Source: an uncultured bacterium
GTDB taxonomy: Bacteria > Patescibacteriota > Minisyncoccia > Phycocordibacterales > UBA918
NCBI GenBank assembly: GCA_913050645.1
Contig: CAJXAG010000012.1
Span: 1 to 23,886 of the forward strand
Reading direction: 5' to 3'
DNA length: 23,886 bases
Below are positions 11,638 through 18,399 of this stretch, piece after piece. The notes under the pieces are model-generated. The model did no database searches and was not told the DNA's origin. It saw only the letters and a list, made by a program, of their open reading frames with translations. The position numbers and the translations under genes are program-made. Position 1 is the stretch's first letter, and each line of letters opens with the position of its first letter.

Positions 11638-11706
11638 ATGATCACACATTACTTTAAAACACTAAAAGATACTGAGCTTAAGAAGATTAAAGTATCGCAT
11701 ACATAG
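11638..11706 (+). pseudogene. Truncated copy of the corA start
   Basis: From the ATG at 11638 about 50 bp repeat the first 17 codons of corA (12647), then diverge and reach TAG at 11706 after 22 codons. Differences from corA are mostly at third codon positions. The intact corA begins about 1.0 kb downstream, so the hypothetical gene and the Phd/RelE pair lie between two copies of the corA start. The remnant retains upstream DNA that may have been the original corA promoter. Confidence 0.75.
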
Positions 11707-11749
11707 ACAGATAAGGTTTTGCAACTTAATTAACATTTTATTTCACGTT

Positions 11750-12124
11750 ATGTACAAACAACCAGATGCAGAAAATTCACTTGCAAGCATACGTGCTGAA
11801 ATTGAAGCGGATTACGAAACTATGGTTAGTAAGCACTCGTTGCCGAAGATATTTTCTTTTCACAAAGCAAAAGAGGCAACCGCTCAAGGTATGCCCCCTG
11901 AGGGCTCGTACCCGTTTAAGGAGTTGCAACAGCAGTTTTTTACGTACATCCTTGAAAATATACATGATGAATCAGACATTAACCGAGCAATAGAAATATT
12001 TACTGCAGTTTGGAACTATTTTCCTCATAATGATATGGGGAAAGCACCAGTTGAGATGCTGCAAGAAGTTGAAAAAGCAGCAGAACAAGATGCAGTACCG
12101 TCACCGTATCAGAATTTGACTTAA
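11750..12124 (+). CDS. Hypothetical protein upstream of the toxin-antitoxin pair
   Basis: A 124-residue, mostly helical, acidic protein with no signal or membrane segment. A hydrophobic/aromatic core lies at about residues 55-90 (YPFKELQQQFFTYILENI region and an IFTAVWNYFP stretch). No family was recognised and no ribosome site is evident. It sits inside the segment bounded by the two corA starts, 27 nt before the antitoxin gene, and may be part of the same inserted cassette. Confidence 0.55.
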   Translation: MYKQPDAENSLASIRAEIEADYETMVSKHSLPKIFSFHKAKEATAQGMPPEGSYPFKELQQQFFTYILENIHDESDINRAIEIFTAVWNYFPHNDMGKAPVEMLQEVEKAAEQDAVPSPYQNLT

Positions 12125-12145
12125 AGTTTATCTAAAGATAAACTT
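12124..12145. promoter_or_regulatory. Palindrome before the antitoxin gene
   Basis: AAGTTTATC-TAAA-GATAAACTT, 6 nt before ATG 12152. It is placed like a Phd/YefM operator, though it could also end the preceding transcript. Confidence 0.5.
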
Positions 12146-12151
12146 AGGACA

Positions 12152-12409
12152 ATGAATACTAAACTAAACAAAAAACAAAAAATTGTTGGACTGAAGGAAC
12201 TTCGTGAAAACATGGAGGAATATATTCAGGCTGTTGAGAGCGGTCAGAGAGTAACTGTAGTGCGTCGGTCAAAGCCAATTTTTACACTTATTTCACCTGA
12301 TGATGATGAAAGTCAGTGGGAAACAGTGATTGACTTTACTGAAGGTGGTACGCAACCTGGTGTTGATGCCCGAGAACTCTTAGAAACTATGAATAAAATG
12401 CATGGATAG
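12152..12409 (+). CDS. Phd/YefM-family antitoxin
   Basis: An 85-residue protein. The N-terminal half has the Phd/YefM DNA-binding pattern (VGLKELRENMEEYIQAVESG, then QRVTVVRRSKPIFTLISP, about residues 11-50); the acidic C-terminal tail should wrap the toxin. It would repress its own operon together with the toxin, and the palindrome at 12124-12145 is the likely operator. AGGA lies only 2-3 nt before the ATG, so initiation may be weak. It overlaps the toxin gene by 8 nt, which couples translation and keeps the antitoxin in excess. Confidence 0.85.
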   Translation: MNTKLNKKQKIVGLKELRENMEEYIQAVESGQRVTVVRRSKPIFTLISPDDDESQWETVIDFTEGGTQPGVDARELLETMNKMHG

Positions 12410-12644
12410 AAATCAAAAATTTCTAAAGTTACTTAACGAAAAGGAGTTTGATTCAGTACAGAGTGTACTTAGGGCTATTGTCTCAGGAGATACTTCCACG
12501 TTGATTAGTAAGAAATTGAGCGGATATCCTAATTTATACAGAATAAGAGTTGGAAGTATTCGTGTTATTTATGTGGTTCACTCAGATTACAATGAGATAT
12601 TGTTTGTAGGAAGAAGAAACGAAAAGACATATAAGAAATTCTAA
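12402..12644 (+). CDS. RelE/ParE-superfamily toxin
   Basis: An 80-residue protein with the RelE-fold sequence pattern: a helix rich in Lys/Leu at the start, then SKKLSGYPNLYRIRVGSIRVIYVVHSDYNEILFVGRRNEKTYKKF. The Y-R-I-R-VG-IRVIY pair of strands and the terminal R-x-x-x-Y are characteristic. RelE-type toxins cleave mRNA on the ribosome; ParE-type ones inhibit gyrase; which applies is not decided from the sequence. It overlaps the antitoxin gene by 8 nt and ends 2 nt before corA. Confidence 0.85.
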   Translation: MDRNQKFLKLLNEKEFDSVQSVLRAIVSGDTSTLISKKLSGYPNLYRIRVGSIRVIYVVHSDYNEILFVGRRNEKTYKKF

Positions 12645-12646
12645 AC

Positions 12647-13570
12647 ATGATCACACATTACTTTAAAACGCTGAAAGATACGGAACTAAAGGAGATTGAG
12701 ACGCCACGCACGGGTGTATGGACGCATGTGGTAGCACCAACACAGGAGGAGTTAGAGCAGGTAGTGGGGGAGTGTGGACTCGACGAAGCAATTGTCTCTG
12801 ATGTCCAGGACTTCTTTGAAGTGCCACGTATGGAGAAATCGGGAAGTGCAACATACTTTTTTACACGCTATCCGTTTGATGAGAAAGATGAGGATATTGA
12901 CACGGCACCACTGCTTATCGTGATGGGGGAGTCGTATGTAGTAACTATTGCGATGCGTGAAGTGCCACAGTTTGCTGAGTTTATTTCAGGTGAAGTGGAT
13001 GTACATACAACCCAGAAGGCACGCTTTTTCATTCAGGTAATGGATGCGCTGACCAAGTCCTTTGAACATGAGTTAGTCCGGCTGCGGCGTTCGGTACACA
13101 GCGATCGGACAAAACTCCGGAAGATCGGCAATCGTGAGATTGAGCGCCTGGTGAACTATGAACATGAGCTTAACGACATGATTGCAGCGGTAGTTCCAAC
13201 CAATGCATGGCTCCAGCAGGTTACGGGGGGAAATTACATGCAACTTTTCGCAGAGGATGTGGAGCTTATGGAGGACTTGATGATTGCAAACAGTCAGCTC
13301 ATTGATTCAGCACGTTCGGTTCTCAAGACGATACAGAACATTCGCTCTGCAACAGAGTCAATCATGGCAAATAAGCTTAACACTACCATTCAGACCCTTA
13401 CCATCCTCACCATTATTCTGACGATTCCAACAATAGTTGCGTCACTGTATGGTATGAACGTGCCGTTACCACTCTCAAACAACCCATTTGCATTCTGGAT
13501 GGTGCTGGCAGTAATTGTTATTGCAGTGTCGGTGGTGATTCTTATTTTCAAGCGAAGTAAGTGGCTCTGA
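12647..13570 (+). CDS. corA: CorA-family divalent metal transporter
   Basis: A 307-residue CorA-type Mg2+/Co2+ channel. A soluble alpha/beta N-terminal domain (about 1-140) and a long helical stalk (about 145-245) lead to two membrane helices (about 248-268 and 280-302), with the signature G-M-N at 269-271 at the pore mouth and a basic C-terminal end (FKRSKWL). The gene starts 2 nt after the toxin stop with no evident ribosome site, so it now depends on the toxin-antitoxin transcript or on a promoter inside it; its own original upstream region seems to be left at 11638. Confidence 0.9.
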   Translation: MITHYFKTLKDTELKEIETPRTGVWTHVVAPTQEELEQVVGECGLDEAIVSDVQDFFEVPRMEKSGSATYFFTRYPFDEKDEDIDTAPLLIVMGESYVVTIAMREVPQFAEFISGEVDVHTTQKARFFIQVMDALTKSFEHELVRLRRSVHSDRTKLRKIGNREIERLVNYEHELNDMIAAVVPTNAWLQQVTGGNYMQLFAEDVELMEDLMIANSQLIDSARSVLKTIQNIRSATESIMANKLNTTIQTLTILTIILTIPTIVASLYGMNVPLPLSNNPFAFWMVLAVIVIAVSVVILIFKRSKWL

Positions 13571-13707
13571 CACGTAATTTTTGTATAGTTCTTTGTCACA
13601 CTATGCAGTATAGTATTCATCGTATAAGTAATACGCCTCATACTCTACAGCTTGTGTTTCGCGAACTGTTTTAAAATGACGAGCAAGTTTTGGCTAATCG
13701 AAATGAT

Positions 13708-14316
13708 ATGAGAAAACAATTATTTTACATGCATGGAGGAGACGCATATGCTACACACGATGCTTTTTTAGACGATTTAAAAAATCGCACATTGCGTGAC
13801 CCGTACGGTGAGGGAGGAGTGCGCTGGGCAGACACGCTGCGTTCTGAGCTTGGTGAAGAGTATGAAATTTTTACACCACAGATGCCGAACAAACAAAATG
13901 CTGCGTACGAAGAGTGGAAGATATGGTTTGAGCGTCACTTTGAGTACTTACGAGATGGTGTGACTTTGGTGGGGTGGTCACTGGGCGGTATTTTTTTTGC
14001 AAAGTACCTTTCTGAAAATGAGGTTCCGTTTAAAGTTGGTTCCCTGTATATGTTGGCCGCACCGTTTCATTCAGAGGATTTGCATGATGTTGGTTGTGGT
14101 GACTTTGTGCTCGACCCTGAGCTATTGGCGAAACTGCCAGAGAAAGTGAGGGAGATAGTGCTCATGCACTCAAAAGACGACTTTGTGGTGCCATACGACC
14201 ACGCACTGGTGTATCAAACCCTTTTGCTGACTGCAGAATTGGTTACTTTTGAGGATAAAAACCACTTTTTGGTAGAAGAATTTCCTGAGCTAACTGCAAT
14301 GATTAAGAAGAGCTAA
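13708..14316 (+). CDS. Alpha/beta hydrolase (small serine hydrolase, RBBP9/YdeN-like)
   Basis: A 202-residue hydrolase. The opening FYMHGGDAY strand/loop, nucleophile elbow G89-W-S91-L-G-G, an Asp in HSKDDFVVP (D157 or D158) and H186 in EDKNHF form a complete Ser-Asp-His set in the usual order. The size fits the small RBBP9/YdeN-like group; substrate unknown. ATG 13708 was chosen because the family begins right before the first strand; the longer TTG start at 13690 would add six residues. It is followed by a strong hairpin and then the sigma-factor promoter. Confidence 0.8.
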   Translation: MRKQLFYMHGGDAYATHDAFLDDLKNRTLRDPYGEGGVRWADTLRSELGEEYEIFTPQMPNKQNAAYEEWKIWFERHFEYLRDGVTLVGWSLGGIFFAKYLSENEVPFKVGSLYMLAAPFHSEDLHDVGCGDFVLDPELLAKLPEKVREIVLMHSKDDFVVPYDHALVYQTLLLTAELVTFEDKNHFLVEEFPELTAMIKKS

Positions 14317-14327
14317 GGAACTTTTTT

Positions 14328-14364
14328 GCAAAAGCACGGAAGGCGAAGCCTTGCGTGCTTTTGC
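14328..14364 (+). terminator. Strong hairpin after the hydrolase gene
   Basis: GCAAAAGCACG pairs with CGTGCTTTTGC, with inner GAAGGC-GAA-GCCTT. No clean T run follows, so it may act poorly as a terminator. Confidence 0.5.
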
Positions 14365-14433
14365 GTCTTAATCAATTTTGTGGCGAAATCCAGCAATCCT
14401 CTGAAAGAAAAGGCGTTTTCGTACGTCTTCAGC

Positions 14434-14439
14434 TATAAT
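14434..14439 (+). promoter_or_regulatory. -10 box of the sigma-factor operon
   Basis: TATAAT, 9 nt before ATG 14449; no Shine-Dalgarno between them. Confidence 0.55.
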
Positions 14440-14448
14440 GGTTGCTAT

Positions 14449-15033
14449 ATGTCTGGTCAGTCAGCAGAAGACAGCATAAAAGGGAACCATGAGGAGCGTT
14501 TTTTGAAAGCCTTCGAGGAGTATGGTGATGCATTGTTTCGACATGCATTTCTCCGTGTGAGTGACCGTGAGCGTGCGATTGATATCGTACACGATACGTT
14601 TACCAAAGTGTGGACGTATGTTCGCAATGGTCATGAGGTTGATCAGTTTCGCCCGTTTTTATACAAGGTGCTAAACAACCTTATTATCGATGAGTATCGA
14701 AAGCGCAAGGAAGCTTCGCTTGATGCAATCATGGAGGTTGACGGCGTCGATGAGGGAACGTTCGATGAACTCTCAGAAAATACAGTAGAGTCGCTTGCAG
14801 CGACACTCGATGGGAAACGAGCTTTTGATCTTCTGCAGGAGTTACCTGACACGTATCGTGAGATTATCGCCTTACGGTTTGTCGATGAGCTTGGTCCGAA
14901 AGAGATTGCTGCGTTGATCGAAGAGTCAGAAAACGTGGTATCAGTCCGACTGCATAGAGGTTTGAAACTATTGCGTGACCAGGTCCAGAAAAAGGAACAG
15001 GAAGCACAAGCAAAGCGAACAGCAAAAAAATAA
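14449..15033 (+). CDS. Sigma-70 family (ECF-like) RNA polymerase sigma factor
   Basis: A 194-residue protein with only regions 2 and 4. Region 2 spans about residues 18-86 (ALFRHAFLRVSDRERAIDIV, then HDTFTKVW and LNNLIIDEYRKRKE); region 4 is about 122-177 (ELPDTYREIIALRFVDELGP, then KEIAALI and VSVRLHRGLKLLRD). Regions 1 and 3 are absent, as in ECF sigma factors. ATG 14449 was preferred because TATAAT lies 9 nt upstream and region 2 begins soon after. The gene for a probable membrane partner starts 8 nt after the stop, the usual sigma/anti-sigma order. Confidence 0.85.
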   Translation: MSGQSAEDSIKGNHEERFLKAFEEYGDALFRHAFLRVSDRERAIDIVHDTFTKVWTYVRNGHEVDQFRPFLYKVLNNLIIDEYRKRKEASLDAIMEVDGVDEGTFDELSENTVESLAATLDGKRAFDLLQELPDTYREIIALRFVDELGPKEIAALIEESENVVSVRLHRGLKLLRDQVQKKEQEAQAKRTAKK

Positions 15034-15041
15034 TTTATATA

Positions 15042-16673
15042 ATGAAGCGATTCAGCGAACAGTTTAAGAAAAAGTCAGACAGTATCCGTCTTCGGGCAAC
15101 CGAACGGGCTGATTTGCGTGATCGTCTTATGTCGTACATGGAGTATCATCCACTCCCGGCAGAAATGCGCACCACAAAAGTTTCATCAAAGAAGAAACTG
15201 GTGGAGGGTATTCCTTCAGAGGCCTTTCGAGCTATCCATATCAACATGCATTACCTGCAGGGATTTGTAGGTGTTTTTGCGGTATTTCTCGTCGTAGGAG
15301 TGCCGCTTATTGCTGAGAAGTCAGTACCGGGAGATATGTTGTATCCAGTGAAAACAAATATCACTGAGGAGGTGCGTGCATCATTGACACTGTCACCGTA
15401 TGCAAAGGTAGAGTGGGAGACACAGCGCTTAGAGCGTCGTGTTGCTGAAGCTCGATTGCTTGCAAAGGAAGGTAAGCTCACTGCAGAAACTGAAGCGCAA
15501 GTGGCACAGGCAGTGAGAGTGCACACCGACGCTGCGCAGCAAGAGATCGCAACAATGCGAGAATCTGACGCAGATGAGGCTGCTATTGCAGGAATTGCAT
15601 TTGCATCGGCACTGGAGGTGCAGTCGGAAGTGCTTGAGGGATATATTGCACAAACAGACGAGGTTTCAGCAGGTGAAGAAGGGAGTTCAGTAGATGTGTT
15701 GGCATCAGTGGTGAGCGAGGCAGCAGGTGTGGCGGGTGTAGCACAAGGTCAGAATACACCTTCATACGAAAAACTACTTGGTCGTGTTGAGGTAGAAAGT
15801 ACCTATGCCTACGAACTATTTGAATCGGTTAACGAAAATGCATCCGAAGCAGAAATTTTAGATATTGAACGACGACTTGCTGATATTGAGCGAAAGATTA
15901 CCCGAGCTACCGAAGCATACAGCGCAGATATTGCGCTCTCAACAGAAATGACAGAAGAGGTACCTGTAGTCGACACGCCGGAAGTTGTGGTAGAAACAGA
16001 AGAACTTGATGAGCCATCTACCGAGACAGGAACAACGACACCTGTTATTTCGGAAGCACCGGTTACGGATACGCCAATAGTGACGGAAGTGGAAGAGATC
16101 ATGATAGAAGAAGGTGTAACTGAAAATGTGGAATTGGTGCCTACGGAAGTGGCGACACCAAAACCAGTTGCGGTAGATAGCGTCACACTCCTTCGTGAGG
16201 CACTAAAGGATCTGCAAAAGCTCGTGGCTTTCATGACTGACATTGACGTACGAGAAACGGTCACCATCGAGAAGCTCGTTCCTGTAGTGCTTACTAATCA
16301 AGAGCGACTGGCGATTGCACAAAACCAATACGATGAAGCGAGGGGACTCTCAGGTGAGATCGCACAACGTGTAGTGACTGAAGAATACACCGAGAAAGTA
16401 GAAGCGGGTATGGCACAGCTTATGGGGCATATGGAAGCGGCTGCAGCTGCGCTCGCAGAACAGGAAGTTGTGGCAGCTGAAACTGCATCAGCAGAAGCGG
16501 TTGCAATTGCACAAGATATATACGCAATGGTTTCAGACATGTCACTGAAAGAAACTGAGCAATCCCCAGCAGTGAATGCCTCTAGTTCAGAGCCGATTGC
16601 ATCAGAAGAAGAGACTGAGATAGAAACAACAGAAGATACAGAGCAGGTTGCCCAGCCAGGTGCGTCACTGTAG
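15042..16673 (+). CDS. DUF5667-like membrane protein, probable anti-sigma partner
   Basis: A 543-residue protein. The cytoplasmic N-terminus (about 1-70) is basic and could hold the sigma factor; one membrane span lies at about 72-91; then comes a DUF5667-like segment (PGDMLYPVKTNITEEVRASL and RLERRVAEARLLAKEGKL, about 96-150). The long external part is helical, Ala/Glu-rich and interrupted by a Thr/Val/Pro/Glu-rich low-complexity linker (about 305-380). The gene order suggests that it anchors or inhibits the ECF-like sigma factor; this is inference, since no classical zinc anti-sigma motif is present. No ribosome site is visible. A bidirectional terminator follows. Confidence 0.75.
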   Translation: MKRFSEQFKKKSDSIRLRATERADLRDRLMSYMEYHPLPAEMRTTKVSSKKKLVEGIPSEAFRAIHINMHYLQGFVGVFAVFLVVGVPLIAEKSVPGDMLYPVKTNITEEVRASLTLSPYAKVEWETQRLERRVAEARLLAKEGKLTAETEAQVAQAVRVHTDAAQQEIATMRESDADEAAIAGIAFASALEVQSEVLEGYIAQTDEVSAGEEGSSVDVLASVVSEAAGVAGVAQGQNTPSYEKLLGRVEVESTYAYELFESVNENASEAEILDIERRLADIERKITRATEAYSADIALSTEMTEEVPVVDTPEVVVETEELDEPSTETGTTTPVISEAPVTDTPIVTEVEEIMIEEGVTENVELVPTEVATPKPVAVDSVTLLREALKDLQKLVAFMTDIDVRETVTIEKLVPVVLTNQERLAIAQNQYDEARGLSGEIAQRVVTEEYTEKVEAGMAQLMGHMEAAAAALAEQEVVAAETASAEAVAIAQDIYAMVSDMSLKETEQSPAVNASSSEPIASEEETEIETTEDTEQVAQPGASL

Positions 16674-16688
16674 AGAAGTAGGAGTATA

Positions 16689-16722
16689 GAAAAAACCGGC
16701 AGCTACAGCTGCCGGTTTTTTA
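16689..16722. terminator. Bidirectional terminator
   Basis: AAAAACCGGCAGCT pairs with AGCTGCCGGTTTTT, giving T runs on both strands between two convergent genes. Confidence 0.9.
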
Positions 16723-17292
16723 GTCGGGGGGACGGAGGTGATAGTCCTTTGCGTAGACACTGAAGCCTGTCCCCATTCCGTATGCCGGGAAAAATCGAGG
16801 TGCCCGTTTGTTCCGTGCGTTACTGATGTGCAGCGTGCCGTTCTCACGTACTTGGACGATGCTGAGTAATCCAACGCAGTACAGTTTCTTGAGAACGATA
16901 TGCAGCTCTGTGAGCAGTCGAGGCGTATCCAGACGTGTGAGATCACGACAGTGACAGCTCGTCAACTGTTTCTCACACCGTGGACATTGATTGTCCATAT
17001 TGTGAAACTCAATCAATTCACGATTGCTGCGCAATATTGTTTCCGTTGCGAGGAACATTTCTTCTTCAGCAAGCGCCTGAAGCATATACTGTGCGTCTTC
17101 ACATGGCGGTAGTGTTGCACGCAGAAACTCAATAGTGCTCAGGCCGTATATTTGTGATATCTGTCGTTGCCCACGAGGACGATGTGTAAGCATGTTTCTT
17201 GCACTTCGTGCACATCTTGATTGTTCAACTTGCTCACATGCAATGCGTGCTTCCTGTAACTCCTGCTCTTGTAGTATGCGCCGAATGTCCAC
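16720..17292 (-). CDS. Hypothetical protein with a CxxC/CxC zinc site
   Basis: A 190-residue protein. C103-x-x-C106 and C113-x-C115 form a likely zinc site in the middle; the N-terminal half is helical and Arg/Gln/Glu-rich, and the segment after the zinc site (about 122-160) resembles a winged-helix pattern ending in a short beta hairpin, which would suit a DNA-binding protein, though this is weak. The GTG start at 17292 is supported by GGGAGG 5 nt upstream and by a promoter, TTACAG-17-TATAAA. Family not recognised. Confidence 0.6.
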   Translation of the reverse strand: MDIRRILQEQELQEARIACEQVEQSRCARSARNMLTHRPRGQRQISQIYGLSTIEFLRATLPPCEDAQYMLQALAEEEMFLATETILRSNRELIEFHNMDNQCPRCEKQLTSCHCRDLTRLDTPRLLTELHIVLKKLYCVGLLSIVQVRENGTLHISNARNKRAPRFFPAYGMGTGFSVYAKDYHLRPPD

Positions 17293-17305
17293 TGCTGCCT
17301 CCCGT

Positions 17306-17334
17306 TTTATAATGTGCGTCCTTGTGCACTGTAA
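17306..17334 (-). promoter_or_regulatory. Promoter of the zinc-binding hypothetical
   Basis: On the minus strand, TTACAG (17329-17334), a 17-nt spacer and TATAAA (17306-17311), ahead of a GGGAGG ribosome site. Confidence 0.55.
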
Positions 17335-17433
17335 TACGCTCTTGCGTGAAACTCAAGCGATTTGCTTTGAATAATAATATTTTTGCTGTGATGTCAAAAA
17401 AACACCAGAGCGTGCTCGGTGCTTATATTTGTC

Positions 17434-17460
17434 GGTGTTGCGCACGCTGTGCGCAACACC
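17434..17460. repeat. Perfect 12-bp hairpin
   Basis: GGTGTTGCGCAC-GCT-GTGCGCAACACC, located 11 nt past the stop of the small minus-strand ORF. It could end that transcript, although no T run follows. Confidence 0.6.
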
Positions 17461-17471
17461 TGCCTCATTGG

Positions 17472-17669
17472 TTACATGTTTGTTTTTGGACGCGAGGGCG
17501 TCTTTGGTCTGAGTGTAAACAGTGCATTAGCTGCAGCACGTGCTGCCTTGCTTCCAGCTGTACACGCTGTGGCACCGTAGCGAGTGACGGTGATGTTCCG
17601 CACTCTTTTCCTGCGATTTCCTATGACGACATAGACTTCGACTTCAAAGGTTCGCATTTTTACTAGCAT
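17472..17669 (-). CDS. Small basic protein, possible gene
   Basis: A 65-residue, strongly basic ORF with an amphipathic beta-strand start (TFEVEVYVVIGNRRKRVRNI) and an Ala/Arg-rich helix near residues 39-50. Codon composition looks coding and the plus-strand frames are Cys-rich nonsense, so this strand is preferred. AGGGA lies before the ATG but is inside the bulged hairpin at 17671-17714. Family not recognised. An internal ATG at codon 5 is an alternative start. Confidence 0.45.
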   Translation of the reverse strand: MLVKMRTFEVEVYVVIGNRRKRVRNITVTRYGATACTAGSKAARAAANALFTLRPKTPSRPKTNM

Positions 17670-17670
17670 T

Positions 17671-17714
17671 GTCCCTGAATGCCCCGTGGGCTCTGCCCCG
17701 GGGATGAAAGGGAC
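17671..17714 (+). repeat. GC-rich bulged hairpin motif, copy M1
   Basis: Outer GTCCCT (17671-17676) pairs with AGGGAC (17709-17714); inner CCCCG-T-GGGC-TCT-GCCC-CGGGG has a one-base bulge on the 5' side. Copy M2 at 23792-23835 has the same 44-nt length and plan. It is followed by a second hairpin TTCGGC-GGAG-GCCGAA. It may be a transposon end (IS200/IS605-like ends are hairpins of this kind) or a structured RNA. Confidence 0.65.
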
Positions 17715-17753
17715 TTAAAAATTAGTTCGGCGGAGGCCGAAACCTTAGCTAGC

Positions 17754-17823
17754 AAAGAACCCCCGGTTCCACCCCAGAGGGGATGTGGGCAAATGCCCCA
17801 TCCCCTCTGGGGTGGGGTTCTTT
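17754..17823. repeat. Very strong 70-nt hairpin
   Basis: Outer AAAGAACCCC/GGGGTTCTTT, inner 17-bp stem CCACCCCAGAGGGGATG (17769-17785 with 17799-17815), apex GGGC-AAAT-GCCC. It is symmetric on both strands and is one of the most stable structures in the window. Confidence 0.85.
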
Positions 17824-17864
17824 ACTGAACGTCTGCTCAACGTTTCTTTCCTCCTGTACTGTCC

Positions 17865-17899
17865 CATTATTCTCCATAGCCTGTCCATGGAGAATAATG
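17865..17899. repeat. Perfect 13-bp inverted repeat
   Basis: CATTATTCTCCAT (17865-17877) and ATGGAGAATAATG (17887-17899) around AGCCTGTCC. Confidence 0.8.
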
Positions 17900-17944
17900 A
17901 AGGTACTGTATAGTGTGATATGGATACTTGTCAACCCCCACCTC

Positions 17945-18125
17945 GGCACCTATGCTCATTAAAACCTAGCAAGCAAGCCGTACTTCAGTTGTACACAACC
18001 TGGATTGCTTCGCAGAAGCTCGCAATGACGGCAACGAAGTTGCCGTCTACGGAAAAACCAAAGGTTTTTCCGTCTTCGCGAGACTATAGTCGAAGCAATC
18101 TTGAACATTAATGAGCATAGGTGCC
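17945..18125. mobile_element. MITE-like repeat, copy 2 (181 bp)
   Basis: Ends GGCACCTATGCTCATTAA and TTAATGAGCATAGGTGCC are perfect inverted repeats, and the element is flanked on both sides by ACCTC, a clear 5-bp target duplication. The interior matches copy 1 (6695-6875), including hairpins ACGGCAAC/GTTGCCGT and ACGGAAAAACC/GGTTTTTCCGT and a GATTGCTTCG/CGAAGCAATC pair. No ORF; it must be moved by a transposase elsewhere. Confidence 0.9.
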
Positions 18126-18242
18126 ACCTCACTTTTATGTCGTATTACAATAAAGAGAATGCTGTAGTGTACTGTTGTTTGGAGTTAGTGTTTTAATATT
18201 GTTGCTCCACAGGTTGAAGCGTTGGCCACAGCAAGAGTCCCA

Positions 18243-18344
18243 ATGCTGGTATATCAACCTACGTGTGAACAGGGTGATCATGTGTACACTCTTACAACCG
18301 ACAATATGAAAGCAAGGGTGTACTCAATACCTTATTTTGATTGA
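18243..18344 (+). CDS. Possible 33-residue ORF or gene fragment
   Basis: From ATG 18243 to TGA 18344 the frame reads MLVYQPTCEQGDHVYTLTTD and onward, and the same frame stays open with coding-like residues back to about 18190 without a normal start. This resembles the 3' remnant of a larger gene more than an intact small gene. No ribosome site is seen. Otherwise the 18126-18399 stretch holds nothing recognisable. Confidence 0.2.
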   Translation: MLVYQPTCEQGDHVYTLTTDNMKARVYSIPYFD

Positions 18345-18399
18345 GGTACATCCTAAAAAGTGATAGCATCAATGCATTAAAAAATAAAGATTACACATT

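Noticed and set aside
15251..16540. Several Ser/Thr-rich minus-strand frames under the DUF5667-like gene
   Set aside because: Shadow frames produced by its Ala/Glu-rich codons.
17322..17666. A Cys-rich 114-codon plus-strand frame
   Set aside because: The antisense of the small basic minus-strand ORF; the Cys pattern is irregular and there is no ribosome site.
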